A stretch of 64,000 bases of DNA, from contig NZ_CP090423.1 of the NCBI RefSeq assembly GCF_023518235.1, positions 2,604,001-2,668,000 of the forward strand. The letters run 5' to 3'. This document shows positions 7,052-17,161 of this stretch, in pieces. The position numbers were made by a program, and so were the translations under genes. This DNA comes from Stenotrophomonas maltophilia (GTDB taxonomy: Bacteria; Pseudomonadota; Gammaproteobacteria; Xanthomonadales; Xanthomonadaceae). A model generated the notes under the pieces. That model made no database searches, was not told the DNA's origin, and saw only the letters and a list, made by a program, of their open reading frames with translations. Every line of letters begins with the position of its first letter. Positions within the stretch are counted from its first letter, which is position 1.

Positions 7052-9784
7052 TCAGCTCAGCTGGCCGTGGCAGTGCTTGTACTTCTTGCCACTGCCGCAC
7101 GGGCACGGGTCGTTGCGGCCGATCTTGGGCTCGTCGCGCTGCATCTGCGCCACACCCTGCTGCGCGGCCTGCACCTGCGCGGCTTCCTCGTCGGCGCTAT
7201 AGCCACCGGCGTCCTGGTGCTGGAACTGCGACTGGCTCAGGCGCGCTTCGACCTGCTGGCGCTCGGCCGCTTCCAGCGCCTGCACTTCCTCGTCGCTGCG
7301 GATGCGCACGCGGGCCAGCAGGGTCACCACTTCGCGCTTGACGTTCTCCAGCATGTCCGAGAACAGCTCGAAGGCTTCCTTCTTGTACTCCTGCTTCGGC
7401 TGCTTCTGTGCGTAGCCACGCAGGTAGATGCCCTGGCGCAGGTAATCCATGCGGGCCAGGTGCTCCTTCCAGCTCTGGTCCAGCACGGTCAGCATCACGT
7501 GCTTCTCCAGCGCGCGCATGGTCTCTTCGCCCAGCCCGGCTTCCTTCTCGGCGAAGTGCTGGTTGACGCGCTCCTGCACCTTCACCGCGATGGCTTCGGC
7601 GTCCAGCTCCTCGTGCGACTTGACCAGGTCGGTCAGCGACATCTGCAGGCCGAAGTCCGACTCCAGGGTCGCCTCCAGGCCGCGCAGGTCCCACTGCTCG
7701 TCGATCGAGTTGGGCGGCACGAAGCGAGCCACGATGTCGAAGATCACGTCGTCGCGGATGCCATCGACGTTGTCCTTCACCGATTCGGCGTCCAGCAGTT
7801 CGTCACGCTGGGCGTAGATCACCTTGCGCTGGTCGTTGTTGACGTCGTCGAAGTCCAGCAGGTTCTTGCGGATGTCGAAGTTGTGCGCTTCCACCTTGCG
7901 CTGCGCCTTTTCGATCTGGCGGCTGACCAGGCGATCCTCGATGACGTCATCTTCCTTCATGCCCATCATGCGCATGGCCTTCTGCACCCAGTCGGAGGCG
8001 AAGATGCGCATCAGGTTGTCTTCCAGCGACAGGTAGAAGCGGGACGAACCCGGGTCACCCTGGCGGCCGGAACGACCACGCAGCTGGTTGTCGATACGGC
8101 GCGATTCGTGGCGTTCGGTACCGACGATGTGCAGGCCGCCGGCGGCCTTCACTGCATCGTGGCGCTTCTGCCATTCGGCCTTGATCGCCGCCTTCTGCTC
8201 GTCGGTCGCGCCTTCGCCCAGCTCGTGGATTTCCGCTTCCAGCGAACCACCCAGCACGATGTCGGTACCACGGCCGGCCATGTTGGTGGCGATGGTCACC
8301 GCCGCCGGACGGCCGGCGTTGGCCACGATGGTCGCTTCGCGGTCATGCTGCTTGGCGTTGAGCACTTCGTGCTTCACACCGGCCTTGCGCAGATGCTCGG
8401 ACAGCATTTCCGAGGTTTCGATCGAGGTGGTACCCACCAGCACCGGCTGGCCGCGCTTGGCGCACTCTTCGATGTCGGCCAGAACCGCATTGAACTTGCC
8501 CTTGCGGTTGAGGAACACCTGGTCCGGGCTGTCCTTGCGGATGGTCGGGCGGTTGGTCGGGATCACCACCACTTCCAGGCCGTAGATGCTCTGGAATTCG
8601 AACGCTTCGGTATCGGCCGTACCGGTCATGCCGGACAGCTTCTTGTACATGCGGAACAGGTTCTGGAAGGTGATGCTGGCCAGCGTCTGGTTCTCGCGCT
8701 GCACCGGCACGCCTTCCTTCGCTTCCACCGCCTGGTGCAGGCCGTCGGACCAGCGACGACCCGACAGGGTGCGGCCGGTGAACTCATCGACGATGACCAC
8801 TTCGCCGTCGCGCACGATGTAGTCCACATCACGCTGGTAGATGGCGTGCGCGCGCAGTGCGGCATTCAGGTGGTGGACCACGGTCAGGTTCTGTGCCGCG
8901 TACAGGCCCTCGGTCTCGCCGTTGAGGATGCCGGCCTCGACCAGCAGACGCTCGGCGTGCTCCATGCCCGCTTCGGACAGGTGCACCTGCTTGCCCTTCT
9001 CGTCGACCCAGAAATCGCCCTCGCCGTCTTCGGCTTCCTGCTTGACCAGGTTCGGCACGACACGGTTGACGCGGATGTACAGCTCCGGGGAATCGTCGGC
9101 CGGGCCGGAGATGATCAGTGGGGTACGCGCTTCGTCGATCAGGATGGAGTCGACTTCGTCGACGATGGCGTAGTGCAGGCCGCGCTGGTAGCGGTCGGCC
9201 TTGGACAGCGCCATGTTGTCGCGCAGGTAGTCGAAACCGAATTCGTTGTTGGTGCCGTAGGTAATGTCGGCGGCGTAGGCTTCGCGCTTGTCGCTGTGCG
9301 GCATGCCCGGGTACACCACGCCCACGCTCAGGCCCAGCCAGTTGTACAGCTTGCCCATCTGCGCGGCGTCGCGGCGGGCCAGGTAGTCGTTCACGGTGAC
9401 CACGTGCACGCCCTTGCCTTCCAGCGCGTTGAGGTACACCGGCAGGGTTGCCACCAGGGTCTTGCCTTCACCGGTGCGCATTTCTGCGATCTTGCCCAGG
9501 TGAAGCACCATGCCGCCGATCAGCTGCACGTCGTAGTGGCGCATGCCCAGCACGCGGCGGCCGGCTTCGCGGCAGACCGCGAACGCTTCCGGCAGCACCT
9601 TGTCCAGGGCTTCACCGCCAGCGATGCGCTGCTTGAACTCCGGCGTCTTGGCCTGAAGCTGCTCGTCGGAAAGCTTCTCGATCTCCGGCTCCAGCGCATT
9701 GATCTTGGCGACGATGCGGTTGAGCTGGCGCAGCTGTCGTTCGTTACGACTGCCAAATACGCGGGTAAGCAGGCTGTTGATCAT
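7052..9784 (-). CDS. secA: Preprotein translocase ATPase SecA
   Basis: 910 aa, start ATG 9784 ([16 protein letters not shown]), full length. SecA is the motor of the Sec pathway: it binds preproteins and drives them through SecYEG. Visible parts are the Walker A motif GEGKT at residues 105-109, the DEVD box at 209-212, the preprotein cross-linking domain, the second nucleotide-binding fold with GRAGRQGDPG-type arginine fingers (seen as [12 protein letters not shown]), and the C-terminal zinc-binding SEC-C tail [14 protein letters not shown] that binds SecB. Upstream is a paired SMAG element and downstream a clear terminator, so it is probably its own transcription unit. No SecM-like gene is seen between it and the M23 gene. 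Confidence 0.98.
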   Translation of the reverse strand: MINSLLTRVFGSRNERQLRQLNRIVAKINALEPEIEKLSDEQLQAKTPEFKQRIAGGEALDKVLPEAFAVCREAGRRVLGMRHYDVQLIGGMVLHLGKIAEMRTGEGKTLVATLPVYLNALEGKGVHVVTVNDYLARRDAAQMGKLYNWLGLSVGVVYPGMPHSDKREAYAADITYGTNNEFGFDYLRDNMALSKADRYQRGLHYAIVDEVDSILIDEARTPLIISGPADDSPELYIRVNRVVPNLVKQEAEDGEGDFWVDEKGKQVHLSEAGMEHAERLLVEAGILNGETEGLYAAQNLTVVHHLNAALRAHAIYQRDVDYIVRDGEVVIVDEFTGRTLSGRRWSDGLHQAVEAKEGVPVQRENQTLASITFQNLFRMYKKLSGMTGTADTEAFEFQSIYGLEVVVIPTNRPTIRKDSPDQVFLNRKGKFNAVLADIEECAKRGQPVLVGTTSIETSEMLSEHLRKAGVKHEVLNAKQHDREATIVANAGRPAAVTIATNMAGRGTDIVLGGSLEAEIHELGEGATDEQKAAIKAEWQKRHDAVKAAGGLHIVGTERHESRRIDNQLRGRSGRQGDPGSSRFYLSLEDNLMRIFASDWVQKAMRMMGMKEDDVIEDRLVSRQIEKAQRKVEAHNFDIRKNLLDFDDVNNDQRKVIYAQRDELLDAESVKDNVDGIRDDVIFDIVARFVPPNSIDEQWDLRGLEATLESDFGLQMSLTDLVKSHEELDAEAIAVKVQERVNQHFAEKEAGLGEETMRALEKHVMLTVLDQSWKEHLARMDYLRQGIYLRGYAQKQPKQEYKKEAFELFSDMLENVKREVVTLLARVRIRSDEEVQALEAAERQQVEARLSQSQFQHQDAGGYSADEEAAQVQAAQQGVAQMQRDEPKIGRNDPCPCGSGKKYKHCHGQLS

Positions 9785-9930
9785 TGAAGGAACCGGGTTG
9801 GATGGACACGACGCCCGGCCTCCCCCTTGGGATCCGTCCGCCGCAAACGAAACAGGGCGCCTGGCGCCCTGTCGATGGCAACACCCATTGTAGCTTGGGA
9901 CGGGCGGCTGAGGTTTCAACCCCGCTTTGG

Positions 9931-10005
9931 GTAGTGCCGGCCGCTGGCCGGCAATCCGCGATGCTGCCGAAGATCATGAGGTTGCCGGCCAGCGGCCGGC
10001 ACTAC
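9931..10005. repeat. Head-to-head SMAG pair
   Basis: GTAGTGCCGGCC-GCT-GGCCGGCA (9931 on) and its inverted partner ending CTAC at 10005, separated by about 27 nt. It lies between the stop of the M23 gene and the start of secA; a near copy of the pair is at 55961-56025. Confidence 0.8.
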
Positions 10006-10018
10006 CCCAAGCCGGGGT

Positions 10019-10975
10019 TCAGCCGCGGCTGATGCGCCCGACCGGCGTGTTGCCGCCGTCGCCGAGGAACTTGCGCGGGTTGACCACGTTGCCGTTTTCC
10101 CACACCTCGAAGTGCACGTGGGCGCCGGTCGAACGGCCGGTGGAACCGGCCTTGGCCACTTCCTGGCCGGCACGGACCAGATCGCCGACCTTCACCACCA
10201 GGCGCGAATTGTGCGCGTAGCGGGTGACATAGCCATTGCCGTGGTCGACGTCGACCACGTTGCCGTAGCCGCCCTTCACGCCGGCGAAGCTGACCACGCC
10301 TTCGGCCACGGCCATCACCGGGTCACCGACCCTGGCGTGGAAGTCCATGCCCTTGTGGGTGGCGGCACCGCGGCCGAACGGGTCGGCACGGGTGCCGAAA
10401 CCGGAGGTCACATAGCTGTTGCGGATCGGCATGCGCGAGGGCACGGCGTTCTGCTGCAGCTGGTGGTCGAACATCAGCGATTCCATCACCGACAGCTGGC
10501 GGCCTGAAGCAGCGAAGCGCTGCTCCAGCACCTGTAAGTCGGCGTTGACGTCCTTCACCGGGATGTCGGCGGTCGGGCCGCCGGCATCGCCGTCACCGAG
10601 GCCGGGGGTCTCGTTGAAGTCGAATTCGCCGTCTTCCAGCTTGCCCATCTGAGTCAGCCGTTCGCCCAGGGCGTTGAGGCGGGTGGCCTGGGCCTGCAGC
10701 TCGCCGAGGCGGGCCGCCAATGCGTTGACCTGGGTCTGCGCATCGCGCTTGACCTTGGCCAGCTCCGCATCCTGGCGCTCGACCTTGGCCTGCAGGCGCG
10801 AATCATTCAGCGCGCTGGCGCCAATGCCGCCGGCAAGGCCGATAATGCAGCCTACCCCGAGCACGCTGCCCAGCAGGGCGCGGGGGCGGTCCTCGAAATA
10901 GAACCGCAAACGCGTGATCGGCGACGCCTTGGCCTGTCCTTCACGCGTTTTGATTACGATCTTTTTGAATGCCAT
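10019..10975 (-). CDS. Membrane-anchored M23 metallopeptidase
   Basis: 318 aa. A basic N-terminus is followed by one membrane helix (residues ~33-55, ALLGSVLGVGCIIGLAGGIG), a coiled coil (~57-110, heptads with QAKVERQDAELAKV), a linker, and a C-terminal LytM/M23 domain. Zinc ligands are visible: HKGMD (H and D) and HVHFE (first and second H), with the catalytic His in RYAHNS. The family cleaves peptidoglycan cross-link peptides or, when coupled to division, activates amidases. All ligands are intact, so this is probably an active endopeptidase facing the periplasm. It is divergent from dciA with only 12 bp between the two start codons, so each promoter must overlap the neighbour's coding region. 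Confidence 0.88.
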   Translation of the reverse strand: MAFKKIVIKTREGQAKASPITRLRFYFEDRPRALLGSVLGVGCIIGLAGGIGASALNDSRLQAKVERQDAELAKVKRDAQTQVNALAARLGELQAQATRLNALGERLTQMGKLEDGEFDFNETPGLGDGDAGGPTADIPVKDVNADLQVLEQRFAASGRQLSVMESLMFDHQLQQNAVPSRMPIRNSYVTSGFGTRADPFGRGAATHKGMDFHARVGDPVMAVAEGVVSFAGVKGGYGNVVDVDHGNGYVTRYAHNSRLVVKVGDLVRAGQEVAKAGSTGRSTGAHVHFEVWENGNVVNPRKFLGDGGNTPVGRISRG

Positions 10976-10987
10976 CAGTGAGTTTTC

Positions 10988-11437
10988 ATGTCTGAGCCGA
11001 AATCCAGCGTTCGCCCCGCGTCAGTGCCGAAACCGGCGCTGGATGCGGTGATGGCGGACAAAAGCGGGAACCCGCTGCGGCGTGCCTTGTGGCTCGACGC
11101 GCTGGACCGTCAGTTGCGCCCCCAGTTGCCGCCACCTCTGCGCAGCCGTTGCCGGCTGGCCAATGTGGACGGGGAACACCTCGTTTTTCTCGTCGAATCC
11201 CCGGTCTGGCATGCCAAGTTGCGGCTTGCCGAGGCCCAGTTGCTCGACGCGGCCCGTTCCATCGGGCTGAAGGCCACCAAGGTGACCATCAAGACTGCGT
11301 CCACCACTCCCTCACGCTCCCCAGCGATCGACAACCGGAATGGCCCCCACGCAGTTTCAGCCGCCACGCACAAAGGGCTACGCGACGCCTTGGCTTGCCT
11401 GCAGGACATTCCTTCGAAGCCGAAGAAGCGATCCTGA
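10988..11437 (+). CDS. dciA: DciA-family (DUF721) replicative helicase loader
   Basis: 149 aa. The central ~90 residues carry the DUF721 signature: LDRQLRPQLPPPLRSRCRLANVDG, then LVFLVESPVWHAKLRLAEAQLL and KVTIKT. DciA is the ancestral bacterial loader of DnaB helicase, replaced by DnaC or DnaI in enterics and Bacillus; xanthomonads use DciA. It is a cytoplasmic KH-like domain followed by a disordered basic tail (KPKKRS). The start is the ATG at 10988. The position between the secA/M23 genes and lpxC is the usual one in xanthomonads as far as I know. Confidence 0.8.
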   Translation: MSEPKSSVRPASVPKPALDAVMADKSGNPLRRALWLDALDRQLRPQLPPPLRSRCRLANVDGEHLVFLVESPVWHAKLRLAEAQLLDAARSIGLKATKVTIKTASTTPSRSPAIDNRNGPHAVSAATHKGLRDALACLQDIPSKPKKRS

Positions 11438-11539
11438 GGGCAACGGAGCATCCGGCTCCGCTCCCCGTCGCACGTGTCACCACGGCGTGAAACATTTCGG
11501 GGGCCGGGTCGCATCCTATCCGCCATCCGGGGTCCTGTC

Positions 11540-11698
11540 GTTAGATTGTTGTTAAAACAACGTTAAGTTCAGGCTTCCGATCCATCAGGTTCACAAAACC
11601 GTGACCTCGAACCCGGCTGGACGATCACCAAGCACACTGAATGCGGCAACGGCCCCGGAAACGACAACGCCGCCCTGTCAGGCGGCGTTTTTCTTTTT
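11540..11698 (+). ncRNA. Possible small RNA or long dciA 3' UTR
   Basis: The 281-bp gap between dciA and lpxC has no ORF. It holds a perfect 6-2-6 palindrome GTTGTT-AA-AACAAC (11548-11561) in an AT-rich promoter-like stretch, then about 100 nt of sequence, then a textbook terminator. This layout (operator/promoter, body, terminator) fits a ~120-140 nt sRNA. It could equally be the trailer of dciA mRNA. No -35/-10 pair is convincing. Confidence 0.25.
11666..11698 (+). terminator. Rho-independent terminator
   Basis: Perfect 9-bp stem AACGCCGCC (11666-11674) with GGCGGCGTT (11681-11689), 6-nt loop, then TTTCTTTTT. It is oriented for plus-strand transcription; the minus strand has no T tract, so it does not terminate lpxC well. 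Confidence 0.88.
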
Positions 11699-11718
11699 AA
11701 TTCAATTATTTACGAAGA

Positions 11719-12630
11719 TCAGGCGTAGGCCGGCGTGGCGTACTCAACCGGATCCGGCGTGGCCGGCGACTCGAAGGTGACCCATTCCCAGGCCGTGGCG
11801 TCGGCCATCAGCGCCCGCACCAGCTTGTTGTTGAGCGCATGGCCCGACTTGAAACCTTCATAGGCGCCCAGCACCTGGCCACCGGCCAGATAGAGGTCAC
11901 CGATCGCGTCGAGGATCTTGTGGCGCACGAATTCGTCGGCGTAGCGCAGGCCGTCTTCGTTGAGCACGCGGAACTCGTCCAGCACGATCGCGTTGTCCAT
12001 CGAACCGCCCAGGCCCAGGTTGCGCTCGCGCATGTACTCCAGGTCGCGCATGAAACCGAAGGTGCGCGCGCGGGAGATTTCCTTGGTGTAGGCCAGCGTG
12101 GAGAACTCGATTTCCTGGCGCGACTGCTTGGCCGGGATCATCGGGTGGTCGAACTGGATGGTGAAGCCCAGCTTGTAGCCCTCGTAGGGGGTGAAGCGGG
12201 CCACCTTGTCGCCCTCGGTCACTTCCACGGTCTTGAGCACGCGGATGAAGCGCTTGGGCGCATCCTGTTCCACGATGCCGGCCGACTGCAGCAGGAACAC
12301 GAACGGGCCGGACGAACCGTCCATGATCGGCAACTCGGCCGAGGACAGTTCGACGATGATGTTGTCCACACCCAGGCCGGCCAGCGCCGACATCAGGTGT
12401 TCGACGGTCTGGATCTTGGCGTCGTTGCAGGTCAGGCCGGTGCACAGGGTCACTTCGGTGACCAGCTCGGCCTTGGCCGGCACTTCCACGACCGGGTCCA
12501 GATCGACGCGGCGGAACACGATGCCATGGTTGGCCGGTGCCGGGCGCAGGGTCATGTAGACCTTGTCGCCGCTGTGCAGGCCAACGCCGGTGGCGCGGAT
12601 CGTGTTCTTGAGGGTGCGTTGCTGGATCAT
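11719..12630 (-). CDS. lpxC: UDP-3-O-acyl-N-acetylglucosamine deacetylase
   Basis: 303 aa, start ATG 12630 ([15 protein letters not shown]). Zinc enzyme of the first committed step of lipid A synthesis. Zinc ligands fit H78 (in TVEHLMS), H237 and D241 (in [10 protein letters not shown]), with base E77 and acid H264 (in SGHALNN). The two LpxC repeats and the length are standard. It follows ftsZ at the end of the dcw cluster, as in E. coli. The 192-bp gap upstream lets it have its own promoter. No C-terminal degradation tag like the E. coli one is obvious; the tail ends [10 protein letters not shown], whose Ala-rich end might still be a protease signal. Confidence 0.97.
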   Translation of the reverse strand: MIQQRTLKNTIRATGVGLHSGDKVYMTLRPAPANHGIVFRRVDLDPVVEVPAKAELVTEVTLCTGLTCNDAKIQTVEHLMSALAGLGVDNIIVELSSAELPIMDGSSGPFVFLLQSAGIVEQDAPKRFIRVLKTVEVTEGDKVARFTPYEGYKLGFTIQFDHPMIPAKQSRQEIEFSTLAYTKEISRARTFGFMRDLEYMRERNLGLGGSMDNAIVLDEFRVLNEDGLRYADEFVRHKILDAIGDLYLAGGQVLGAYEGFKSGHALNNKLVRALMADATAWEWVTFESPATPDPVEYATPAYA

Positions 12631-12735
12631 GGGGGATGGCCGGAAGTGACACATTAGATTAACACGCGCGGTCCCCTACCCTGACTGAAAGGCAGGCAGG
12701 ACACACCGGCGCGCCGATGGGACGCGCGTCAAGCA

Positions 12736-12766
12736 GGGCGGCCGGGCCCATCCTGGCCCGGCGCCC
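12736..12766 (-). terminator. Strong hairpin after ftsZ
   Basis: GCCGGGCC/GGCCCGGC stem with flanking GGGC/GCCC pairs. On the minus strand it follows ftsZ by about 55 nt but no T tract follows, so it may only stabilise mRNA ends or reduce read-through into lpxC. Confidence 0.4.
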
Positions 12767-12822
12767 GCGTTTTCAGGACATGGTGGCGCAACCCGGGGAG
12801 GACAAGCCCCGGGCGACTCCGC

Positions 12823-14058
12823 TCAGTCCGCCTGGCGGCGCAGGAACGCCGGGATGTCCAGGTAGTCGTTGGGCAGTTCCGCTGCGGCCGGGGCCGAGGA
12901 GGCCGGCGCCGACGGGGTCGAAGCGGCCGCGGTATCGCTGCTGGCACGGCGCAGGCCCAGGCCCATGCCGCCCACCGCCTTGGACACGGCGTCGCCGCCG
13001 TTGTCGAAGTCACCGAACTCCGGCTGGCCGGTGGTGGCGTTGCGGACCAGCTTGATCGGCGCACGCTCGCCCGGACGCTGGGTCTTGCTGGCCGAGACGC
13101 GGTTCAGGCCGGTGGCGACCACGGTCACGCGCACTTCGTCCTGCATGTCCGGATCCAGCACGGTACCAACCACCACGGTGGCGTCTTCGGAAGCGAAGCC
13201 ATCGATGGTGCGGCCGATCTCGTCGAACTCGGCCATGGTGAAGTCGGCGCCGGCAGTGATGTTGACCAGGATGCCGTTGGCACCGGCCAGGTTCACATCG
13301 TCCAGCAGCGGGTTCTGGATCGCGGCTTCGGCGGCGGCCTGGGCGCGGTCATCGCCACGGGCGGTGCCGGTACCCATCATCGCCAGGCCCATTTCGGACA
13401 TGACGGTGCGCACGTCGGCGAAGTCGACGTTGATCAGGCCCGGACGCACGATCAGGTCGGCGATGCCCTGCACGGCGCCCTGCAGCACGTCGTTGGCGGC
13501 ACGGAAGGCCTGGATCATGGTCGCGTTGCGGCCCAGCACGGTGATCAGCTTCTCGTTCGGGATGGTGATCAGCGAGTCGCAGTGCTGGCTCAGCTCCTCG
13601 ATGCCCTTCAGCGCCACCTGCATGCGGCGACGGCCTTCGAACGGGAACGGCTTGGTGACCACGGCCACGGTCAGGATGCCCATTTCCTTGGCCAGCTGGG
13701 CCACCACCGGCGCAGCGCCGGTGCCGGTGCCGCCGCCCATGCCGGCGGTGATGAACACCATGTCCGCGCCCTGCAGCGCGTCCATGATGCGCTCACGGTC
13801 TTCCAGCGCGGCCTGGCGGCCGACTTCCGGGTTCGCGCCTGCGCCCAGGCCCTTGGTCACGTTGGTACCCAGCTGCAGCTGCAGCTTGGCACCGCAATTC
13901 TTGATGGCCTGCGAGTCGGTGTTGGCGGTGATGAATTCCACCCCATCCACCGCCGAGTTGACCATGTGCGCCACGGCATTGCCGCCGCCGCCGCCCACGC
14001 CAACCACCTTGATCACCGCATTGGGTGCCATCTTTTCGATCAGTTCAAAATGCGCCAT
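12823..14058 (-). CDS. ftsZ: Cell division protein FtsZ
   Basis: 411 aa. Tubulin-like GTPase that forms the Z ring. N-terminal GTP fold with [11 protein letters not shown] (residues 20-29) and the tubulin signature GGGTGTG at 108-114; T7 loop with [15 protein letters not shown] supplies the catalytic Asp. A disordered Ala/Pro/Ser-rich linker (~320-395) is followed by the conserved C-terminal peptide [12 protein letters not shown], the docking site for FtsA and ZipA. Last division gene of the cluster; separated from ftsA by a 162-bp gap with repeated sequence, so it probably has extra promoters of its own, as in other bacteria. Confidence 0.98.
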   Translation of the reverse strand: MAHFELIEKMAPNAVIKVVGVGGGGGNAVAHMVNSAVDGVEFITANTDSQAIKNCGAKLQLQLGTNVTKGLGAGANPEVGRQAALEDRERIMDALQGADMVFITAGMGGGTGTGAAPVVAQLAKEMGILTVAVVTKPFPFEGRRRMQVALKGIEELSQHCDSLITIPNEKLITVLGRNATMIQAFRAANDVLQGAVQGIADLIVRPGLINVDFADVRTVMSEMGLAMMGTGTARGDDRAQAAAEAAIQNPLLDDVNLAGANGILVNITAGADFTMAEFDEIGRTIDGFASEDATVVVGTVLDPDMQDEVRVTVVATGLNRVSASKTQRPGERAPIKLVRNATTGQPEFGDFDNGGDAVSKAVGGMGLGLRRASSDTAAASTPSAPASSAPAAAELPNDYLDIPAFLRRQAD

Positions 14059-14151
14059 GTCCGTGTCCTCGTTGTATCCGCTTTGGCTGGCATGGGCATT
14101 CGGGCGTCATGCCGTCCTGCTGCATGCCGACGTTGCGGCTGTGTGGGTTGT

Positions 14152-14186
14152 GTGTTGCCGGTGTTGCGTCGTGTTGCCGGTGTTGC
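14152..14186. repeat. 16-bp direct repeat in the ftsA-ftsZ gap
   Basis: GTGTTGCCGGTGTTGC occurs at 14152-14167 and again at 14171-14186 (period 19), within a GT-rich stretch upstream of ftsZ. It lies in the likely ftsZ promoter or leader. Possible regulator sites or simple slippage; not distinguishable here. Confidence 0.5.
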
Positions 14187-14220
14187 TGCCGGGGGTCACC
14201 CGGGTGGTGCCGGTGCCGCG

Positions 14221-15456
14221 TCAGAACTCGCCGCGGAACCAGGTCTTCAATTTCTTGAACATGCTGCCGGCGCGCCCGGTGGGCAGCGACGGGCGACGCG
14301 GGTGCTCGATCTGGCTGCCCATCAGCAGCAGGCCCACGCCGGTGGCGTGCACCGGGTTGCCGACCACTTCGCCCAGGCCGGTCACGTGCTGCGGGATGCC
14401 CACGCGCACCGGCATCTGCAGCATTTCCTCGGCCAGCTCGACCACGCCTTCCATCTTCGAAGCACCGCCGGTCAGCACCATGCCGGCGCGCACCAGTTCC
14501 TCGAAACCGGAGCGGCGCAGTTCGGCCTGCACCATTTCGAAGATCTCCTCGTAACGGCCCTGCACCGCCTGCGCCAGCGAATGGCGCGGCATGCGGCGCG
14601 GCGGGCGGTCACCCACCGACGGCACCTGGATGCTCTCCTCGGCGGTGGCCAGCTGGGCCAGCGCGCAGGCGTAGCGCACCTTGATCTGCTCGGCTTCCGG
14701 CGTGGGCGTGCGCAGCATGTGCGCGATGTCGTTGGTCACGTGGTCGCCGGCAATCGGCAACGAGGCGGTGTGGCAGATCGCACCCTGCACGAACACAGCG
14801 ATGTCGGTGGTGCCGGCACCCATGTCGACCAGCACCACGCCCAGTTCGCGCTCGTCGGCGGTCAGCACCGCCACGCTGGAAGCCAGCGAGGACAGCACCA
14901 GATCGTCCACCTGCAGGCCGCAGCGCTGCACGCACTTGCTGATGTTGGCCGCGGCCGACTGCGCGCACACCACCAGGTGTGCGTGCACTTCCAGGCGCAC
15001 GCCGGTCATGCCGACCGGGTTGCGGATGCCTTCCTGCGAATCGTCCAGCACGTACTCGCGCGGAATGGCGTGCAGGATCTTCTGGTCGGCCGGAATCGCC
15101 ACCGCCTTGGCCGCGTCCAGCACGCGATCCAGATCGCCCCAGGTCACTTCGCCGTCGCGGATCGGCACGATGCCGGGCGAGTTCTTGCACTGCACGTGGT
15201 TGCCGGAGATCGAGGCGTACACCGAGCGGATCTCGCAGCCGGCCATCAGCTCGGCTTCTTCCACCGCGCGCTGGATCGACTGCACGGTCGATTCGATATC
15301 CACCACCACACCGCGCTTCAGGCCGCGCGATTCGTGCGAGCCGATACCGATCACTTCGATCGGGTTGCCCGGCGAATACTCGCCCACCAACGCCACCACC
15401 TTGGAGGTGCCGATGTCCAGGCCAACGATCAGCGATTTGTCACCCTTGCGATTCAT
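14221..15456 (-). CDS. ftsA: Cell division protein FtsA
   Basis: 411 aa. Actin-like ATPase that anchors FtsZ to the membrane. Phosphate loop VGLDIGTSKVVALVGE at the N-terminus, domain 1C inserted after ~residue 85, second phosphate motif VVLVDMGAGTTDIAVF, adenosine motif VLTGGASKMEGV, and a C-terminal amphipathic helix FKKLKTWFRGEF that binds the membrane. The ATG overlaps the ftsQ stop by 4 nt (ATGA). Confidence 0.98.
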   Translation of the reverse strand: MNRKGDKSLIVGLDIGTSKVVALVGEYSPGNPIEVIGIGSHESRGLKRGVVVDIESTVQSIQRAVEEAELMAGCEIRSVYASISGNHVQCKNSPGIVPIRDGEVTWGDLDRVLDAAKAVAIPADQKILHAIPREYVLDDSQEGIRNPVGMTGVRLEVHAHLVVCAQSAAANISKCVQRCGLQVDDLVLSSLASSVAVLTADERELGVVLVDMGAGTTDIAVFVQGAICHTASLPIAGDHVTNDIAHMLRTPTPEAEQIKVRYACALAQLATAEESIQVPSVGDRPPRRMPRHSLAQAVQGRYEEIFEMVQAELRRSGFEELVRAGMVLTGGASKMEGVVELAEEMLQMPVRVGIPQHVTGLGEVVGNPVHATGVGLLLMGSQIEHPRRPSLPTGRAGSMFKKLKTWFRGEF

Positions 15457-16202
15457 GTCCTTTCCTGCGTCCTGCTGGCCGGGGTCGCCGGCGTTTTCGC
15501 CGGCGTGGCCGGGGTACCCCAGCTCAGCGTGAAACCATTGGTGTAACGGAGGTCGGCGCGCTCGATCGGCGCGTCCTGGCGGTTGAGCTGCGGCAGCACC
15601 TTGACGAAGCGCTGCAGGCGCGAGCGCGCGTCGTCACGGCCGACCACCACCTCGGTGCCGTTGCTCAGCACCAGCGACCAGCTGCCGCGCGCGTCCATCG
15701 TCACCCGCCGCACGTCCACACCGGCCGGTGCGAACAATGCACGCGAGTCGCTGTACAGCTTCATCACTTCTTCGGTCTGGCTGTCCGGGCCGTCCAGCTC
15801 GGGCAGTGCCAGGTCGGACAACTTCTTCGGCGTGGGGAACAGCTTGCCCTGCTCGGAGACCAGGCGATCGTTGCCCCAGCGTGCGAACGGCTTGTGCTCG
15901 ACCAGGGTCACTTCCAGCACGTCCGGCCACTGCTTGCGCACCCGCGCACTCTCCACCCACGGCAGGTTTTCCAGCGCATCCTGGGCATCCTGCAGCTTGA
16001 CCGCGAAGAAGCCGGCGCGCGCGTACGGCAGCAGCACCTGCTGCAGCTGCTCGGCCGGTACCCGCTTGAACTCGCCATGCACGCGCAGCTTCGCCAGCGG
16101 CCAGCGCTCGGCGCCGACCCAGCCATTGACCACGGCCACCACCGGCAGTGCAACTACCGACAGCGCCAACAGCCAGACGAAGATGCGCAGCAGCGCGTTC
16201 AT
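15453..16202 (-). CDS. ftsQ: Cell division protein FtsQ
   Basis: 249 aa from the ATG at 16202, which overlaps the ddlB stop (ATGA); an in-frame start at 16241 would extend 13 residues into ddlB and is less likely. Bitopic inner membrane protein: short cytoplasmic N-terminus, one helix ([19 protein letters not shown]), then a POTRA domain starting [16 protein letters not shown] and the beta domain. It recruits FtsB/FtsL to the septum. The C-terminal tail is rich in TPA repeats ([14 protein letters not shown]), longer than in E. coli and probably disordered. Confidence 0.95.
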   Translation of the reverse strand: MNALLRIFVWLLALSVVALPVVAVVNGWVGAERWPLAKLRVHGEFKRVPAEQLQQVLLPYARAGFFAVKLQDAQDALENLPWVESARVRKQWPDVLEVTLVEHKPFARWGNDRLVSEQGKLFPTPKKLSDLALPELDGPDSQTEEVMKLYSDSRALFAPAGVDVRRVTMDARGSWSLVLSNGTEVVVGRDDARSRLQRFVKVLPQLNRQDAPIERADLRYTNGFTLSWGTPATPAKTPATPASRTQERT

Positions 16203-17161
16203 GCGTGCCTGGCCTCCAGGGTCTGCTCCAGCACGCGCCACACCAGTTCCTCGAAACCGATGCCGGCCTGGCGTGCGGCCTTGGGCACCAGCGAATGGCT
16301 GGTCATGCCCGGCGCGGTGTTCACTTCCAGCAGGAAGAAACGGCCGCTGCTGCGGTCGCGCATCACGTCCACGCGGCCCCAGCCACGGCAGCCGGCAGCG
16401 CGGAACGCGGCCAGCGCGATGCGCCGGATTTCTTCTTCGGCGTCACCGTCCAGGCCCGGGCACAGGTATTGGGTGTCTTCGGCGATGTACTTGGCGTTGT
16501 AGTCGTACCACTGGCCCTTGGGCACGATGCGGATCGACGGCAGCGCGACATCGCCGAGGATGGCCACGGTCAGCTCATCGCCGACCACCATCTGTTCCAT
16601 CAGCAGCTGGCCGTCGTAGCGTGCAGCCAGCGCCACCGCCTCATCCAGGCCGGCCTCGTCGGTGACCCGGCTGATGCCCACGCTGGAACCTTCATTGGCC
16701 GGCTTCACCACCACCGGCAGGCCCAGTTCTGCGGCCAGCGCATGCACGTTGGAGGCATCGACCTTCCGGTACTGCGGGGTCGGCAGGCCCAGCGACAGCC
16801 ACACCTGCTTGGTGCGGATCTTGTCCATGCTCAGCGCCGAGCCCAGCACGTCCGAACCGGTGTACGGCACACCGAAGGCGTCCATCAGGCCCTGCACGAT
16901 GCCATCCTCACCGCCACCGTTGTGGCCGTGCAGGATGTTGAACACGCGGTCGATGCCACCGGCGGCCAGCGCCTTGGCCAGCGCCGGGATGCCATCCACC
17001 GCGAACGCATCGACGCCGCGCGACTGCAGCGCTTCAAGCACGTTGCGGCCCGAATCCAGCGACACCTCGCGTTCGCTGGAGCTGCCGCCGAGCAGCACGG
17101 CAACACGGCCGAACACGGCCGGGTCGGTCACGCGCAGCGGCGGGAAGGTCAGCGTGCTCAC
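16199..17161 (-). CDS. ddlB: D-alanine--D-alanine ligase
   Basis: 320 aa. ATP-grasp enzyme that joins two D-Ala for the pentapeptide. Visible are [17 protein letters not shown] (the Glu of the active site), [11 protein letters not shown], the ATP-binding lysine in [17 protein letters not shown] with the mobile loop, and the metal site [14 protein letters not shown] Tyr in the omega loop ([10 protein letters not shown]) argues for D-Ala-D-Ala rather than D-Ala-D-Lac specificity. Overlaps both murC and ftsQ by 4 nt. Confidence 0.97.
   Translation of the reverse strand: MSTLTFPPLRVTDPAVFGRVAVLLGGSSSEREVSLDSGRNVLEALQSRGVDAFAVDGIPALAKALAAGGIDRVFNILHGHNGGGEDGIVQGLMDAFGVPYTGSDVLGSALSMDKIRTKQVWLSLGLPTPQYRKVDASNVHALAAELGLPVVVKPANEGSSVGISRVTDEAGLDEAVALAARYDGQLLMEQMVVGDELTVAILGDVALPSIRIVPKGQWYDYNAKYIAEDTQYLCPGLDGDAEEEIRRIALAAFRAAGCRGWGRVDVMRDRSSGRFFLLEVNTAPGMTSHSLVPKAARQAGIGFEELVWRVLEQTLEARHA

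Noticed and set aside
7067..9787. 906-codon open frame antisense to secA
   Set aside because: It mirrors the secA reading frame at high GC, has repetitive Val/Leu/His/Gln-rich composition and no recognisable domain; a codon-bias shadow.
14979..16502. 507-codon plus-strand frame across ftsA-ftsQ-ddlB
   Set aside because: Antisense to three well-supported division genes; Arg/Pro-rich shadow composition.
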